From contig JADJQW010000002.1 in assembly GCA_016712535.1 (NCBI GenBank), positions 2,046,001 to 2,110,000 on the forward strand: a stretch of 64,000 nt of DNA, given 5' to 3'. Positions within the stretch are counted from its first letter, which is position 1, and each line of letters starts with the position of its first letter. Below the pieces are notes generated by a model, which saw nothing but the letters and a program-made list of their open reading frames with translations, had not been told where the DNA came from and searched no databases. Of the stretch, positions 53,570-60,704 are shown one piece after another. The position numbers were made by a program, and so were the translations under genes. Source of the DNA: Flavobacteriales bacterium. GTDB lineage: Bacteria > Bacteroidota > Bacteroidia > Flavobacteriales_F > PHOS-HE28.

Positions 53570-54817
53570 TCAGTTGGAAGCGGTCCCGTAATGCTGCGGC
53601 AGATCTACGGTGAAGATGGTCTCGCCCGGCTTGCTCTTGAAAGCGATGGTGCCGCCGAGCAGGTCCAGGTAGCGTTTCACGATGTTGAGCCCGAGTCCTG
53701 TGCCTTGGATGGTGGTCACGTTGCTGCCGCGGAAGAAGCGGTCGAAAAGGTGCTGCTGGTCCTCGGCGGGGATGCCCACGCCCTGATCGGTCACGGTGAT
53801 GGTGAGACGCCCCTTGTCGATGGAAGTGCGGAGCACGACAGGCGTTCCGGCCGGGCTGTACTTCACCGCGTTGCTCACCAGGTTCGAGACCACATGCCCG
53901 AGCATCTGCGCGTCCGTGGAGATCACGCGCTCCTGGCCGTCGTGGTCGTAGTCGATGTGCTGGCCCGGCTTCGCCAAGCCCCGCAATTCCTCGATCTGCT
54001 CGATGCATTGGTGCACCACATCGACCTCTGCGGGCTGCACCTGCACGACGCCCTGCTCTATCCGTTCGAGCGAGAGGAATTCGTTGAGCATGGCCGTGAG
54101 CTCGCGCACCTTCGAGCGGATGCGTTTCACATGCTTGTCCACCTTCTCGTCTTCGCTGGCGTAGCGCGCGATCAAGTCGATGCTGCCCATGATGGTGCTC
54201 AAGGGCGTGCGGAACTCATGGCTCGCCATGCTCACGAAGCGGCTTTTCAACGCATGCAGCTCGCGCTCCTTCTCCAAGGCGCCTTTCAGCCCCTCTTGGG
54301 CTGCTTTCAGCTCGCTGGTGCGCTTTTCCACGCGGTCTTCCAGCTCAACATTGGTTCGCACCAGTTCATCTTCAGCCAGCCGCCGCAACGTGATGTCCGA
54401 GACCAGTGCCATCACATAACGCTTGCCATCCACCTCGAAATGATTCAGGCTCACCTCCACTGGGAATACGCTGCCATCCAGCCGCATGCCTCTGAGTTCC
54501 ATCCCTGTGCCCATGCTGCGCTGCACCGGCTTCTTGTGGTAAGCGGAGCGGTGCGCGGCATGCTTCGCACGGATCGCATCGGGCAGCAGGTCCTCGATGC
54601 CGCGACCGAGGAGTTCATTATGGCCGAAGCCGAACATGCGTGCCAGGCTGGGGTTCTGCATCATGATGCGTCCGTCGGCATCCACAACCACGAGTCCCTC
54701 GGTGGCCGTCATGAACAGCAGCTCACAGACCCGTGCGGTATCGGATTCCGCGAAAGTTCCATCCGTGCTTCGCAGCATGGCGGCAAGGTAGCCGTCGATC
54801 TCCCGGAATCGCTTCAT
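53570..54817 (-). CDS. PAS-domain sensor histidine kinase
   Basis: The 415-aa protein has a PAS domain (about 35-150: 'GLVVVDADGRIMMQNPSLAR', 'RLDGSVFPVEVSL'), a coiled-coil (150-190), the HisKA H-box 'SMASHEFRTPLSTIMGSI' with phospho-His, and the HATPase region with 'NAVKYSPAG' (N-box) and 'GTGLGLNIVKRYL' (G2). No membrane segment is seen, so it is likely cytoplasmic. It lies 23 bp from the response-regulator gene and overlaps the cysteine dioxygenase gene by 4 bp. Its PAS resembles FixL spacing. Confidence 0.9.
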   Translation of the reverse strand: MKRFREIDGYLAAMLRSTDGTFAESDTARVCELLFMTATEGLVVVDADGRIMMQNPSLARMFGFGHNELLGRGIEDLLPDAIRAKHAAHRSAYHKKPVQRSMGTGMELRGMRLDGSVFPVEVSLNHFEVDGKRYVMALVSDITLRRLAEDELVRTNVELEDRVEKRTSELKAAQEGLKGALEKERELHALKSRFVSMASHEFRTPLSTIMGSIDLIARYASEDEKVDKHVKRIRSKVRELTAMLNEFLSLERIEQGVVQVQPAEVDVVHQCIEQIEELRGLAKPGQHIDYDHDGQERVISTDAQMLGHVVSNLVSNAVKYSPAGTPVVLRTSIDKGRLTITVTDQGVGIPAEDQQHLFDRFFRGSNVTTIQGTGLGLNIVKRYLDLLGGTIAFKSKPGETIFTVDLPQHYGTASN

Positions 54818-55329
54818 CGTGGCGGTCCGGCGGGCGAGATGATGGCTGCACCTGTGCGCTCATCATACACGCGCCATTTGCTCATGGGCTTGGCGTACAG
54901 ATTCAAGGTGACCGCTCGACCGGGGCCCGGATTGATGAATCGATGGATGGCGCGACCGTTCGTGAGCACATCATCCGTGCCCGGGGCCATGTGATGCGCA
55001 TTGATCAGGCTTAGGCCAGCTTCAGGGATGGTGGCATAGCACTCTTCCACCACCTCGCCCATCACCGGATGGATCCACGCGGTCTGGCTGTCATAGTCGT
55101 GGATGCTCGTGCGTTGGCCGGGTTCGTAGCAGATCACCAAGAGCTCGAACTGGTCGTTCCGGTGGATGCACGTCCGCGTATAATGCCGCGGATTCCAACG
55201 GAAATACGGCTCCAAGTCGCGCGTGGGCACTTCATAGCGCTGGAGGGTGGGGCCGTAGGACTCCGGATCGCGATGGCGGAGCAGCTCCTTCAGCAGCTCA
55301 TCGATGGATCGAATGGGGTATGGGGACAT
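54814..55329 (-). CDS. Cysteine dioxygenase family protein (variant metal site)
   Basis: The 171-aa cupin fits type I cysteine dioxygenase, which oxidises cysteine to cysteine sulfinate. Conserved are an Arg in 'HYTRT', the first His in 'TSIHDYDSQTAW', a later His ('IHRFINPG') and Tyr in 'LNLYAKPM'. The usual second ligand of the H-x-H motif is Tyr here (HDY instead of HDH), so activity or metal preference may differ. The ATG at 55329 is preferred over 55344. It is divergent from the Crp/Fnr gene across a palindrome at 55396. Confidence 0.75.
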   Translation of the reverse strand: MSPYPIRSIDELLKELLRHRDPESYGPTLQRYEVPTRDLEPYFRWNPRHYTRTCIHRNDQFELLVICYEPGQRTSIHDYDSQTAWIHPVMGEVVEECYATIPEAGLSLINAHHMAPGTDDVLTNGRAIHRFINPGPGRAVTLNLYAKPMSKWRVYDERTGAAIISPAGPPR

Positions 55330-55395
55330 AATACACGCGCCCAACAGGTCAGGGCTCCTGGCATCGCGAAACTACCGGGGGGGCGGAAGGCCATT

Positions 55396-55411
55396 CCTGA
55401 CAAGTGTCAGG
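55396..55411. promoter_or_regulatory. Putative Crp/Fnr-type operator CTGAC-N4-GTCAG between cdo and crp
   Basis: CCTGACAAGTGTCAGG, a perfect palindrome, lies between the divergent cdo and crp genes. It is centred about 26 bp upstream of a TAGCTTGG box, the class II position. Similar sites are before ccoG and ccoS. Confidence 0.65.
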
Positions 55412-55441
55412 CGAAAGCATGAAGCATGATAGCTTGGCGCC

Positions 55442-56047
55442 ATGTTCAAGACGGAAGAACTCGCCAAGGCATTGGAGCGGGAGGGCGTTCACCGCCAATT
55501 GAAGGCCGGAGAGGTGCTCATGACCGTGGGCAGCACCATCACCCACATTCCCATTGTCGTGAGCGGCAGCCTGCGCATCCTGGCGCAGAATGCGAAAGGC
55601 CAGGAGCGCTTCCTTTACCACATCATGCCTGGCGAGAGCTGCGCCATGAGCTTGAACTGCTGCAGCGGCATGCAGCCCAGCCCGGTGGTGGCCATCGTTG
55701 AAGAGGATGCGGAGCTGGTAATGATCCCCGCGCGCTTCATGGAGGAGTGGATGGTCTATCCCGAGTGGCGCCGATTCGTGAGCGATACGCAGAATCAGCG
55801 ATTCAATGAACTCCTGGAGACCATTGAGGTGGTGGCCTTTGCCCGCCTCGATGAGCAGCTCTGGACATACTTGGTGAAGCGCGCCCAAGCCACTGGCGAG
55901 CATACCCTCAAGGTGACCCATCAGGACGTTGCGCAGGAGCTCAATTCCCCTCGGGAAGTCATCACCCGGCTCCTCCATCAGCTCGCTCAACGCGGGAAGG
56001 TGAAGCTAGCGCGCGGTTCGATAACGCTGGTCAGCACGGTAGCTTGA
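55442..56047 (+). CDS. Crp/Fnr-family transcriptional regulator
   Basis: The 201-aa protein has an N-terminal cNMP-like beta-barrel and a C-terminal winged helix ('THQDVAQELNSPREVITRLL'). It lacks the Fnr N-terminal Cys cluster, but a triple-Cys run 'CAMSLNCCSGM' (about 78-88) could sense redox or NO. The palindrome at 55396 precedes its start, so autoregulation is likely. It is divergent from cysteine dioxygenase. Confidence 0.88.
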   Translation: MFKTEELAKALEREGVHRQLKAGEVLMTVGSTITHIPIVVSGSLRILAQNAKGQERFLYHIMPGESCAMSLNCCSGMQPSPVVAIVEEDAELVMIPARFMEEWMVYPEWRRFVSDTQNQRFNELLETIEVVAFARLDEQLWTYLVKRAQATGEHTLKVTHQDVAQELNSPREVITRLLHQLAQRGKVKLARGSITLVSTVA

Positions 56048-56248
56048 TCAGTCCTGTGCCTTGGGCTGCTTCTTTGCGAAAGAGTTGGCCAGCAGGCCGC
56101 CCATCAAGGCTCCGTATAGGCTGCTGTTCACCGGGCTGCTGGTGATGGCACAGCTCCCGGATGCGCAACCCACGAGGCTGTAGTAGATGAAGCCAGCTGC
56201 AGCTCCCGCGATCGCAGCGCCCAATGTGATCAACCAGGCTTTGCTCAT
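56048..56248 (-). CDS. DUF6132-like small membrane protein
   Basis: The 66-aa protein has two hydrophobic segments (about 6-22 and 42-56) around a 'GCASGSCAITSSPVNSSLYG' loop, matching DUF6132. Function unknown. It abuts the convergent crp gene (stop at 56047/56048) and overlaps the next gene start by 4 bp. Confidence 0.7.
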   Translation of the reverse strand: MSKAWLITLGAAIAGAAAGFIYYSLVGCASGSCAITSSPVNSSLYGALMGGLLANSFAKKQPKAQD

Positions 56249-56448
56249 TTCGTCTTGCAGGTGCTGATCCCGAATGGCGCATAGAGCGGGCAGAAGCGGA
56301 TGAAGCTGGTGAGCAGGAAGACGGCCGCAAGCGCGAGCAGTACCAAGCCCAAGGTGCCGCCAACGGTATCGGTGAAGTAGAGGATGGCCATCACGGCGGC
56401 GAGGATGACGCGCATCACGCGATCGGCAGTGCCCATGTTCGGCTTCAT
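56245..56448 (-). CDS. DUF2892-like inner-membrane protein
   Basis: The 67-aa protein matches the YgaP-like DUF2892 pattern: 'ADRVMRVILAAVMAILYFTD' near the N-terminus and a second membrane helix ending in 'RFCPLYAPFGISTC', with two Cys residues. The role is unknown; such genes are common near sulfur-related genes. Confidence 0.8.
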   Translation of the reverse strand: MKPNMGTADRVMRVILAAVMAILYFTDTVGGTLGLVLLALAAVFLLTSFIRFCPLYAPFGISTCKTK

Positions 56449-56516
56449 GTCAGCAGGTGTTGCTTGGCCAAAGATGCCCTGCGGTGCGGAAGCGGAGGGT
56501 GAGGATCATCACGCGG

Positions 56517-57224
56517 TTATGGATGGCACACTGCAGCTTCAGCACCGACCAGGGGTCCAACGGGGCTCAGGTAGGGGATGTCCAGTTCCAAGCCGCGGAG
56601 CACCAGCAGCACGGCCACTGTGCCAACCAGCACCGGTGATGCGCGGCGCAAAGCATGTCGCGCATGCTGTCCGAGCAAGCCGCTGCCCATGCGCAAGGCG
56701 AAGAGCATCGGCCATGTGCCCAAGCCGAAGAGCACCATGTAAAGCGCGCCTTGACCAGCTGCACCCATCACGGCAGATCCAATGGCCGCCGCATAAACGA
56801 GGCCGCAAGGAAGGAGCCCATTGAGAAGGCCCGTGAGCACCAATGCCTCCGGTGCGGTCCGCTTCAGGTTGCGGGCCAGTGAAGACCTCAACCTGCCGAT
56901 GAGCAGCGCAGCGCGCGATCCGGGAAGCCAGCGCTCGAGCGCGCCAGGCACCGCAACGCTCAGGAGCAGGATGATCCCGGCGATGATGGATGACGCCTGC
57001 TGCAAGCCAACGAGCCTCAATCCATGTCCGAAGAAGCCGAAGGCAGCGCCGATGAGCGCATACGTCGCAACCCTTCCGCTATTCAGGAGCACCGTGCTCG
57101 AAAGGCGTGAGCGCCAATCGGGCCTGGGAGAGGGCACGGCCAGCGCGATGGGGCCGCACATGCCTAGGCAGTGCGCACTGCCTGCCACGCCGAGCAGGAG
57201 TGCCGTGCCCAGCAATGGGTTCAT
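56517..57224 (-). CDS. TauE/SafE-like sulfite exporter family membrane protein in the cco cluster
   Basis: The 235-aa protein has about six membrane helices with 'GVAGSAHCLGMCGPIALAVP' at the N-terminus, the HxxxMCGP block of the sulfite-exporter/UreH-like family found beside ccoG/fixH, where a role in copper delivery or maturation is often proposed. It overlaps fixH by 4 bp and is last in the ccoG-fixH unit. Confidence 0.85.
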   Translation of the reverse strand: MNPLLGTALLLGVAGSAHCLGMCGPIALAVPSPRPDWRSRLSSTVLLNSGRVATYALIGAAFGFFGHGLRLVGLQQASSIIAGIILLLSVAVPGALERWLPGSRAALLIGRLRSSLARNLKRTAPEALVLTGLLNGLLPCGLVYAAAIGSAVMGAAGQGALYMVLFGLGTWPMLFALRMGSGLLGQHARHALRRASPVLVGTVAVLLVLRGLELDIPYLSPVGPLVGAEAAVCHP

Positions 57225-57658
57225 AGCACAACGAGTTTCTCAGCGCTGTGATACGTCACGCCGCCGCACTGCCATTCCAAGGAGGCGTCGTATCGGCCTG
57301 GCCAGAGGTCCAAAGCCTGGGTTTCGAACAAGCCGTCCTGGTCCGCCGCGATGGCCACCTTCTTGTCAGCGCGCGCATCGTTGGGCCGAAGCAGGTGCAG
57401 TTCGCCTGTGATCGCTTTACCTGCCAGTTCAGCGGGGAATTGGATGCGCAAGCGGCCCTTTCCCACCATGATCGCCACCGGAGCGCTCAGCGATAGCGCG
57501 CGCCCCTGAGCATCGATGCGCTGCTGATAGCGCAGCTCCTCGGCGTAGTACTCCTCGGTGACGAGCGATTCGGTGCGGCGTGCGCTGGCGATGCCGAATG
57601 CGGCCATCATCGCCGCGAAAGCGATCAGGCTGATTGCAAGTCCTTTCCCCCAGTTCAT
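57221..57658 (-). CDS. fixH: FixH-family cbb3 assembly protein
   Basis: The 145-aa protein has an N-terminal membrane helix ('GLAISLIAFAAMMAAFGIAS') followed by 'SLVTEEYYAEELRYQQRIDA', the FixH signature, and a C-terminal beta-rich domain. It probably helps cbb3 assembly or copper insertion. It overlaps ccoG by 4 bp and the safE-like gene by 4 bp. Confidence 0.88.
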   Translation of the reverse strand: MNWGKGLAISLIAFAAMMAAFGIASARRTESLVTEEYYAEELRYQQRIDAQGRALSLSAPVAIMVGKGRLRIQFPAELAGKAITGELHLLRPNDARADKKVAIAADQDGLFETQALDLWPGRYDASLEWQCGGVTYHSAEKLVVL

Positions 57659-59109
57659 GTTCCAGGCGGTTTCATGGGTCCGACGAAAGAGGTGGTCACT
57701 TTCTCCAGCAGCTTTTCACCGCTGAACACACCGACGATCACACGGTTCTTCATAGCCGTCACAGCATCCTTCGGCAGGATCAGGAAGACCTCGCCGCTGG
57801 CGAGTTCGCCGGGCTGCAGCACGATGGGCCTGCCCACGATCATCACCTCGCCGCCATCGACATTCAGCACCTCGAATCGCAAGGGCAATTCGCGCGGCGT
57901 CTTGTTGGCCACCTTCAGCGCGTAGAGGTTGCTCACGCGTCCATCGGGGCGTTCCTGGAACAGCATGCCCGGCGTGCGCAGGAAGGTGGTGCGCGTCTCG
58001 CTGCGCGTGGCGATGAGCGCTCCGAGCGCGCCCACCAGCACCAGCAGCACCGCGGTGTAGGCCTTCATGCGCAGGTTGAAGGCGAAGGGCTTCTTCGCGG
58101 TGATCTCATCCTCGCTGGCGTAGCGCACCAATCCCTTGGGCAGGCCCACGCTGTCCATGATGTGGTCGCACGCATCGATGCATGCGGTGCAGTTCACGCA
58201 TTCGAGCTGGGTGCCATTGCGGATGTCGATGCCTGTCGGGCATACGTGCACGCAGGCCTTGCAATCGATGCAATCGCCCTTGCCCACGGCGTTTCGATCC
58301 TCTCCTTTGCGCCAGCCCGAGCGCTGCTCGCCTCGCTTGTGGTCGTACGCGATCACCACGCTCTTGCGGTCGAGCAGCACGCCCTGCAAACGGCCGTATG
58401 GGCAGACGGTGGTGCAGGCCTGTTCACGGAAGAAGGCGAAGTTCCCGTAGAAGGCACCGCTGAAGGCCAGCATGGCGATGAGGCCAGTGGCATGCTCCGC
58501 TGGCGGCTCGGTGATGATGCGGGTGAGCTCATCGCTGCCGATGAGGTAGGCGAGGAAGGTGTTGCCGATGATGAAGCTGATGCTGAAGAAGGAAAGGTGC
58601 TTGATTGTCTTCTTTCCCAGCTTCTCAGCCGACATCGGCGCCTTGTTCAAGAGTTGCTGGTGCTTCCAGTCTCCTTCGATCCAATACTCGATGCGGCGGA
58701 ACACTTGCTCCATGAACACCGTTTGCGGACAGGCCCATCCGCAGAAGAGGCGGCCGAAGGCCACCGTGAACAGCGCAACGAAGACAATGAAGGCGAGGAA
58801 GCCCACAACGAAGATCAGGAAGTCCTGGGGCCAGAAAGTCTGCCCGAAGAAGACGAAGCGCCGCTCGATCACATTGATCATCAGCAGCGGCTCGCCACCG
58901 ATGCGCAAGAAGGGGCCGGCGAACAGGAGCGCGAGCAGGGAGTAAGCGAACCATTGCCTGCGCGTGGTCCACTTGCCGCTTGGTTTCTTCGGGTAGACCC
59001 AAATGCGCTTGCCTCGCTTGTCCACCGTGCTGATGGAGTCGCGGAAGCTCTCGTCGCGAGAGGCTTCGGCGCGGGCATCGCGAGCAGCGTGTGCGGGTTG
59101 CTGGGCCAT
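57655..59109 (-). CDS. ccoG: CcoG/RdxA/FixG ferredoxin-like cbb3 assembly protein
   Basis: The 484-aa inner-membrane protein has five or so helices and two 4Fe-4S Cys clusters ('CIDCKACVHVCPTGIDIRNG', 'CVNCTACIDACDHIMDSVG'), and 'CGWACPQTVFMEQVFRRIEY' near residue 128, all typical of CcoG. It reduces copper for cbb3 assembly. It is the first gene after a CTGAC-N4-GTCAG site, with fixH and safE-like downstream. Confidence 0.95.
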   Translation of the reverse strand: MAQQPAHAARDARAEASRDESFRDSISTVDKRGKRIWVYPKKPSGKWTTRRQWFAYSLLALLFAGPFLRIGGEPLLMINVIERRFVFFGQTFWPQDFLIFVVGFLAFIVFVALFTVAFGRLFCGWACPQTVFMEQVFRRIEYWIEGDWKHQQLLNKAPMSAEKLGKKTIKHLSFFSISFIIGNTFLAYLIGSDELTRIITEPPAEHATGLIAMLAFSGAFYGNFAFFREQACTTVCPYGRLQGVLLDRKSVVIAYDHKRGEQRSGWRKGEDRNAVGKGDCIDCKACVHVCPTGIDIRNGTQLECVNCTACIDACDHIMDSVGLPKGLVRYASEDEITAKKPFAFNLRMKAYTAVLLVLVGALGALIATRSETRTTFLRTPGMLFQERPDGRVSNLYALKVANKTPRELPLRFEVLNVDGGEVMIVGRPIVLQPGELASGEVFLILPKDAVTAMKNRVIVGVFSGEKLLEKVTTSFVGPMKPPGT

Positions 59110-59198
59110 TCGGTTCGGTTTAGGAGCCGCGTTCAGTGATGATTGTCAGCCACGATGCTCAGTCGACCGCAAAACTCCGGGTCTGTGCGTCGGATGGG

Positions 59199-59212
59199 CT
59201 GACAACCGTCAG
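59199..59212. promoter_or_regulatory. Putative Crp/Fnr-type operator before ccoG
   Basis: CTGACAACCGTCAG, 90 bp before the ccoG start, matches the CTGAC-N4-GTCAG pattern. A box GAGTTTTG (one mismatch to TAnnTTTG) lies 28 bp downstream. Confidence 0.6.
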
Positions 59213-59281
59213 TTCCGATGCGTGATATCGGTCACGCTGGACTCGATGCGATGGTTATGCCCGGGATCCGTCATAAATGAA

Positions 59282-59306
59282 CCGGGCGCCCTGAAGGAGC
59301 GCCCGG
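59282..59306 (-). terminator. Hairpin terminator after ccoP
   Basis: Stem CCGGGCGC/GCGCCCGG with a 9-nt loop, 19 bp past the ccoP stop, followed on the minus strand by TTCATTTATG. It separates the ccoS-NO-Q-P unit from ccoG. Confidence 0.65.
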
Positions 59307-59324
59307 AACCAAGGAACGTGATCT

Positions 59325-60503
59325 TCAGTTCTTCATGGCCACCTGCACCGTATCGATCATGGTGGCCGTGGAGTCTACGGGAGCTGCAGCATCCTTCCAT
59401 AATTCGCCCTGAGGTGCTTTCTGCGTGGGGCCTCCGGAGCCTTGCAGGCTGAGGATGTAGCTGGCGATGGCCTGGATCTCGTTCGGCTTCAGCTGGCTCT
59501 TCCAGCTGATCATGCCTTTGGCCGGCACACCGTACTTGATGGTCTTGAAGACGTCCTTCACCCCGCCGCCATGCAACCAATAGGCATCGGTGAGGTTGGG
59601 GCCAACACTGGTCTCGGAGCCTGCGCCATCAGCGCCATGGCAGGCCGCGCAGTACGTGGTGAAGGTCTCCTTCGCGGCAGCAAGGGCGCTTGCGTCGTCG
59701 GTCAAGGTCACGGTGTTCTCATCCACCGACGCTCCGGCCTTCGCCACGAAGGCAGCCACATCGGCCTTCGCCTGCTCCATCTCGGCAACGTACTCCTCCT
59801 TCGAATCGTTCCATGTACCGGTCACGTGCATGTTCACCAAGTAGAGCACGCCCCATGCGATGGTGCCATAGAAGAGCCACACCCACCACGGCGGAAGCAC
59901 GTTGTCCAATTCGCGGATGCCGTCATATTCATGATGCATGAGCAGGTCGCGCTCCTCCACCTCCTTGGCTGGCCGGCGGGTAAGGGCATCCATGAGCTTC
60001 GCCGCGATCGATGGGCGTTTCGATGCGACGGCGCTGGTGCTGCCTTGCTCCTCGAATACCCCGGTGATAGCGCGCATGGTGCCGCGAAGGAGATTGATCT
60101 GCACCATGAGCACGATGAAGAGGAACACATTGATCACGAGCAGCAGGTAGAAGAGCTCCTGGTGGCTCATGGTCGCCGTCGGCTCCACGTAGGCCTGTGC
60201 TTGCGCGCTTCCTGCAAGGAGCAGGAAGGGAAGGAGCACAGCGGCTTTGCTGTGCCGCTCGGTGAGCTTGCGCATCCAGCCCGTGCTGCCCATCATGGTG
60301 CGCAGGATCGAGCTCATGGCCAGGATCAGCACAACTTGCACCACGGCCAATCCCATCATCACGTAGTTCACGGTGCCGCTCACCGGGATCAGCGGCTGAT
60401 CGGTGGCGGCTGGCGCCGCATCCTGCGCGGCAGCGGTGATCGCAACGGTTACCAGGGCGGCGGTTGCCAGCGCCCGGTGAAGTCGGGCAGGTTCAGTGCG
60501 CAT
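59325..60503 (-). CDS. ccoP: CcoP diheme-type subunit with one visible c-heme motif
   Basis: The 392-aa cytochrome c subunit of cbb3 oxidase passes electrons to CcoNO. It has N-terminal hydrophobic segments, a CcoP-like 'DNVLPPWWVWLFYGTIAWG' and one CxxCH ('FTTYCAACHGADG') with 'LKPNEIQAIASYIL' as the distal helix. Classical CcoP has two heme sites; I see only one. The ATG at 60503 overlaps the ccoQ stop region by 11 bp. Confidence 0.9.
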   Translation of the reverse strand: MRTEPARLHRALATAALVTVAITAAAQDAAPAATDQPLIPVSGTVNYVMMGLAVVQVVLILAMSSILRTMMGSTGWMRKLTERHSKAAVLLPFLLLAGSAQAQAYVEPTATMSHQELFYLLLVINVFLFIVLMVQINLLRGTMRAITGVFEEQGSTSAVASKRPSIAAKLMDALTRRPAKEVEERDLLMHHEYDGIRELDNVLPPWWVWLFYGTIAWGVLYLVNMHVTGTWNDSKEEYVAEMEQAKADVAAFVAKAGASVDENTVTLTDDASALAAAKETFTTYCAACHGADGAGSETSVGPNLTDAYWLHGGGVKDVFKTIKYGVPAKGMISWKSQLKPNEIQAIASYILSLQGSGGPTQKAPQGELWKDAAAPVDSTATMIDTVQVAMKN

Positions 60504-60693
60504 GGTTCGTGGTGGCATTAGCGGCATCATCAGCCAAAGGCAGTGAGCTCATGTGGTCGACTTGGTCCCGTCGCATGGCGCGAACCCAGAAGAGCACGCC
60601 GACGAACAGGGAGAAGAAGAGGATGAAGGCGAGCACCGGGAAGAGGTCCACGTGATCGATGGAGGTCATGTGCCCTTTGATGAACTTGAGCAT
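60493..60693 (-). CDS. ccoQ: CcoQ-like small subunit
   Basis: The 66-aa protein has a single membrane helix ('LFPVLAFILFFSLFVGVLFW') and a basic 'RAMRRDQV' after it, matching CcoQ/FixQ. It stabilises the cbb3 complex. It lies between ccoNO and ccoP, overlapping ccoP by 11 bp. Confidence 0.82.
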   Translation of the reverse strand: MLKFIKGHMTSIDHVDLFPVLAFILFFSLFVGVLFWVRAMRRDQVDHMSSLPLADDAANATTNHAH

Positions 60694-60704
60694 GGCTTCA
60701 GGTG

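Noticed and set aside
57634..59139. 501-codon plus-strand frame antisense to ccoG
   Set aside because: CcoG on the minus strand has two ferredoxin Cys clusters and membrane helices; the antisense frame has no motif.
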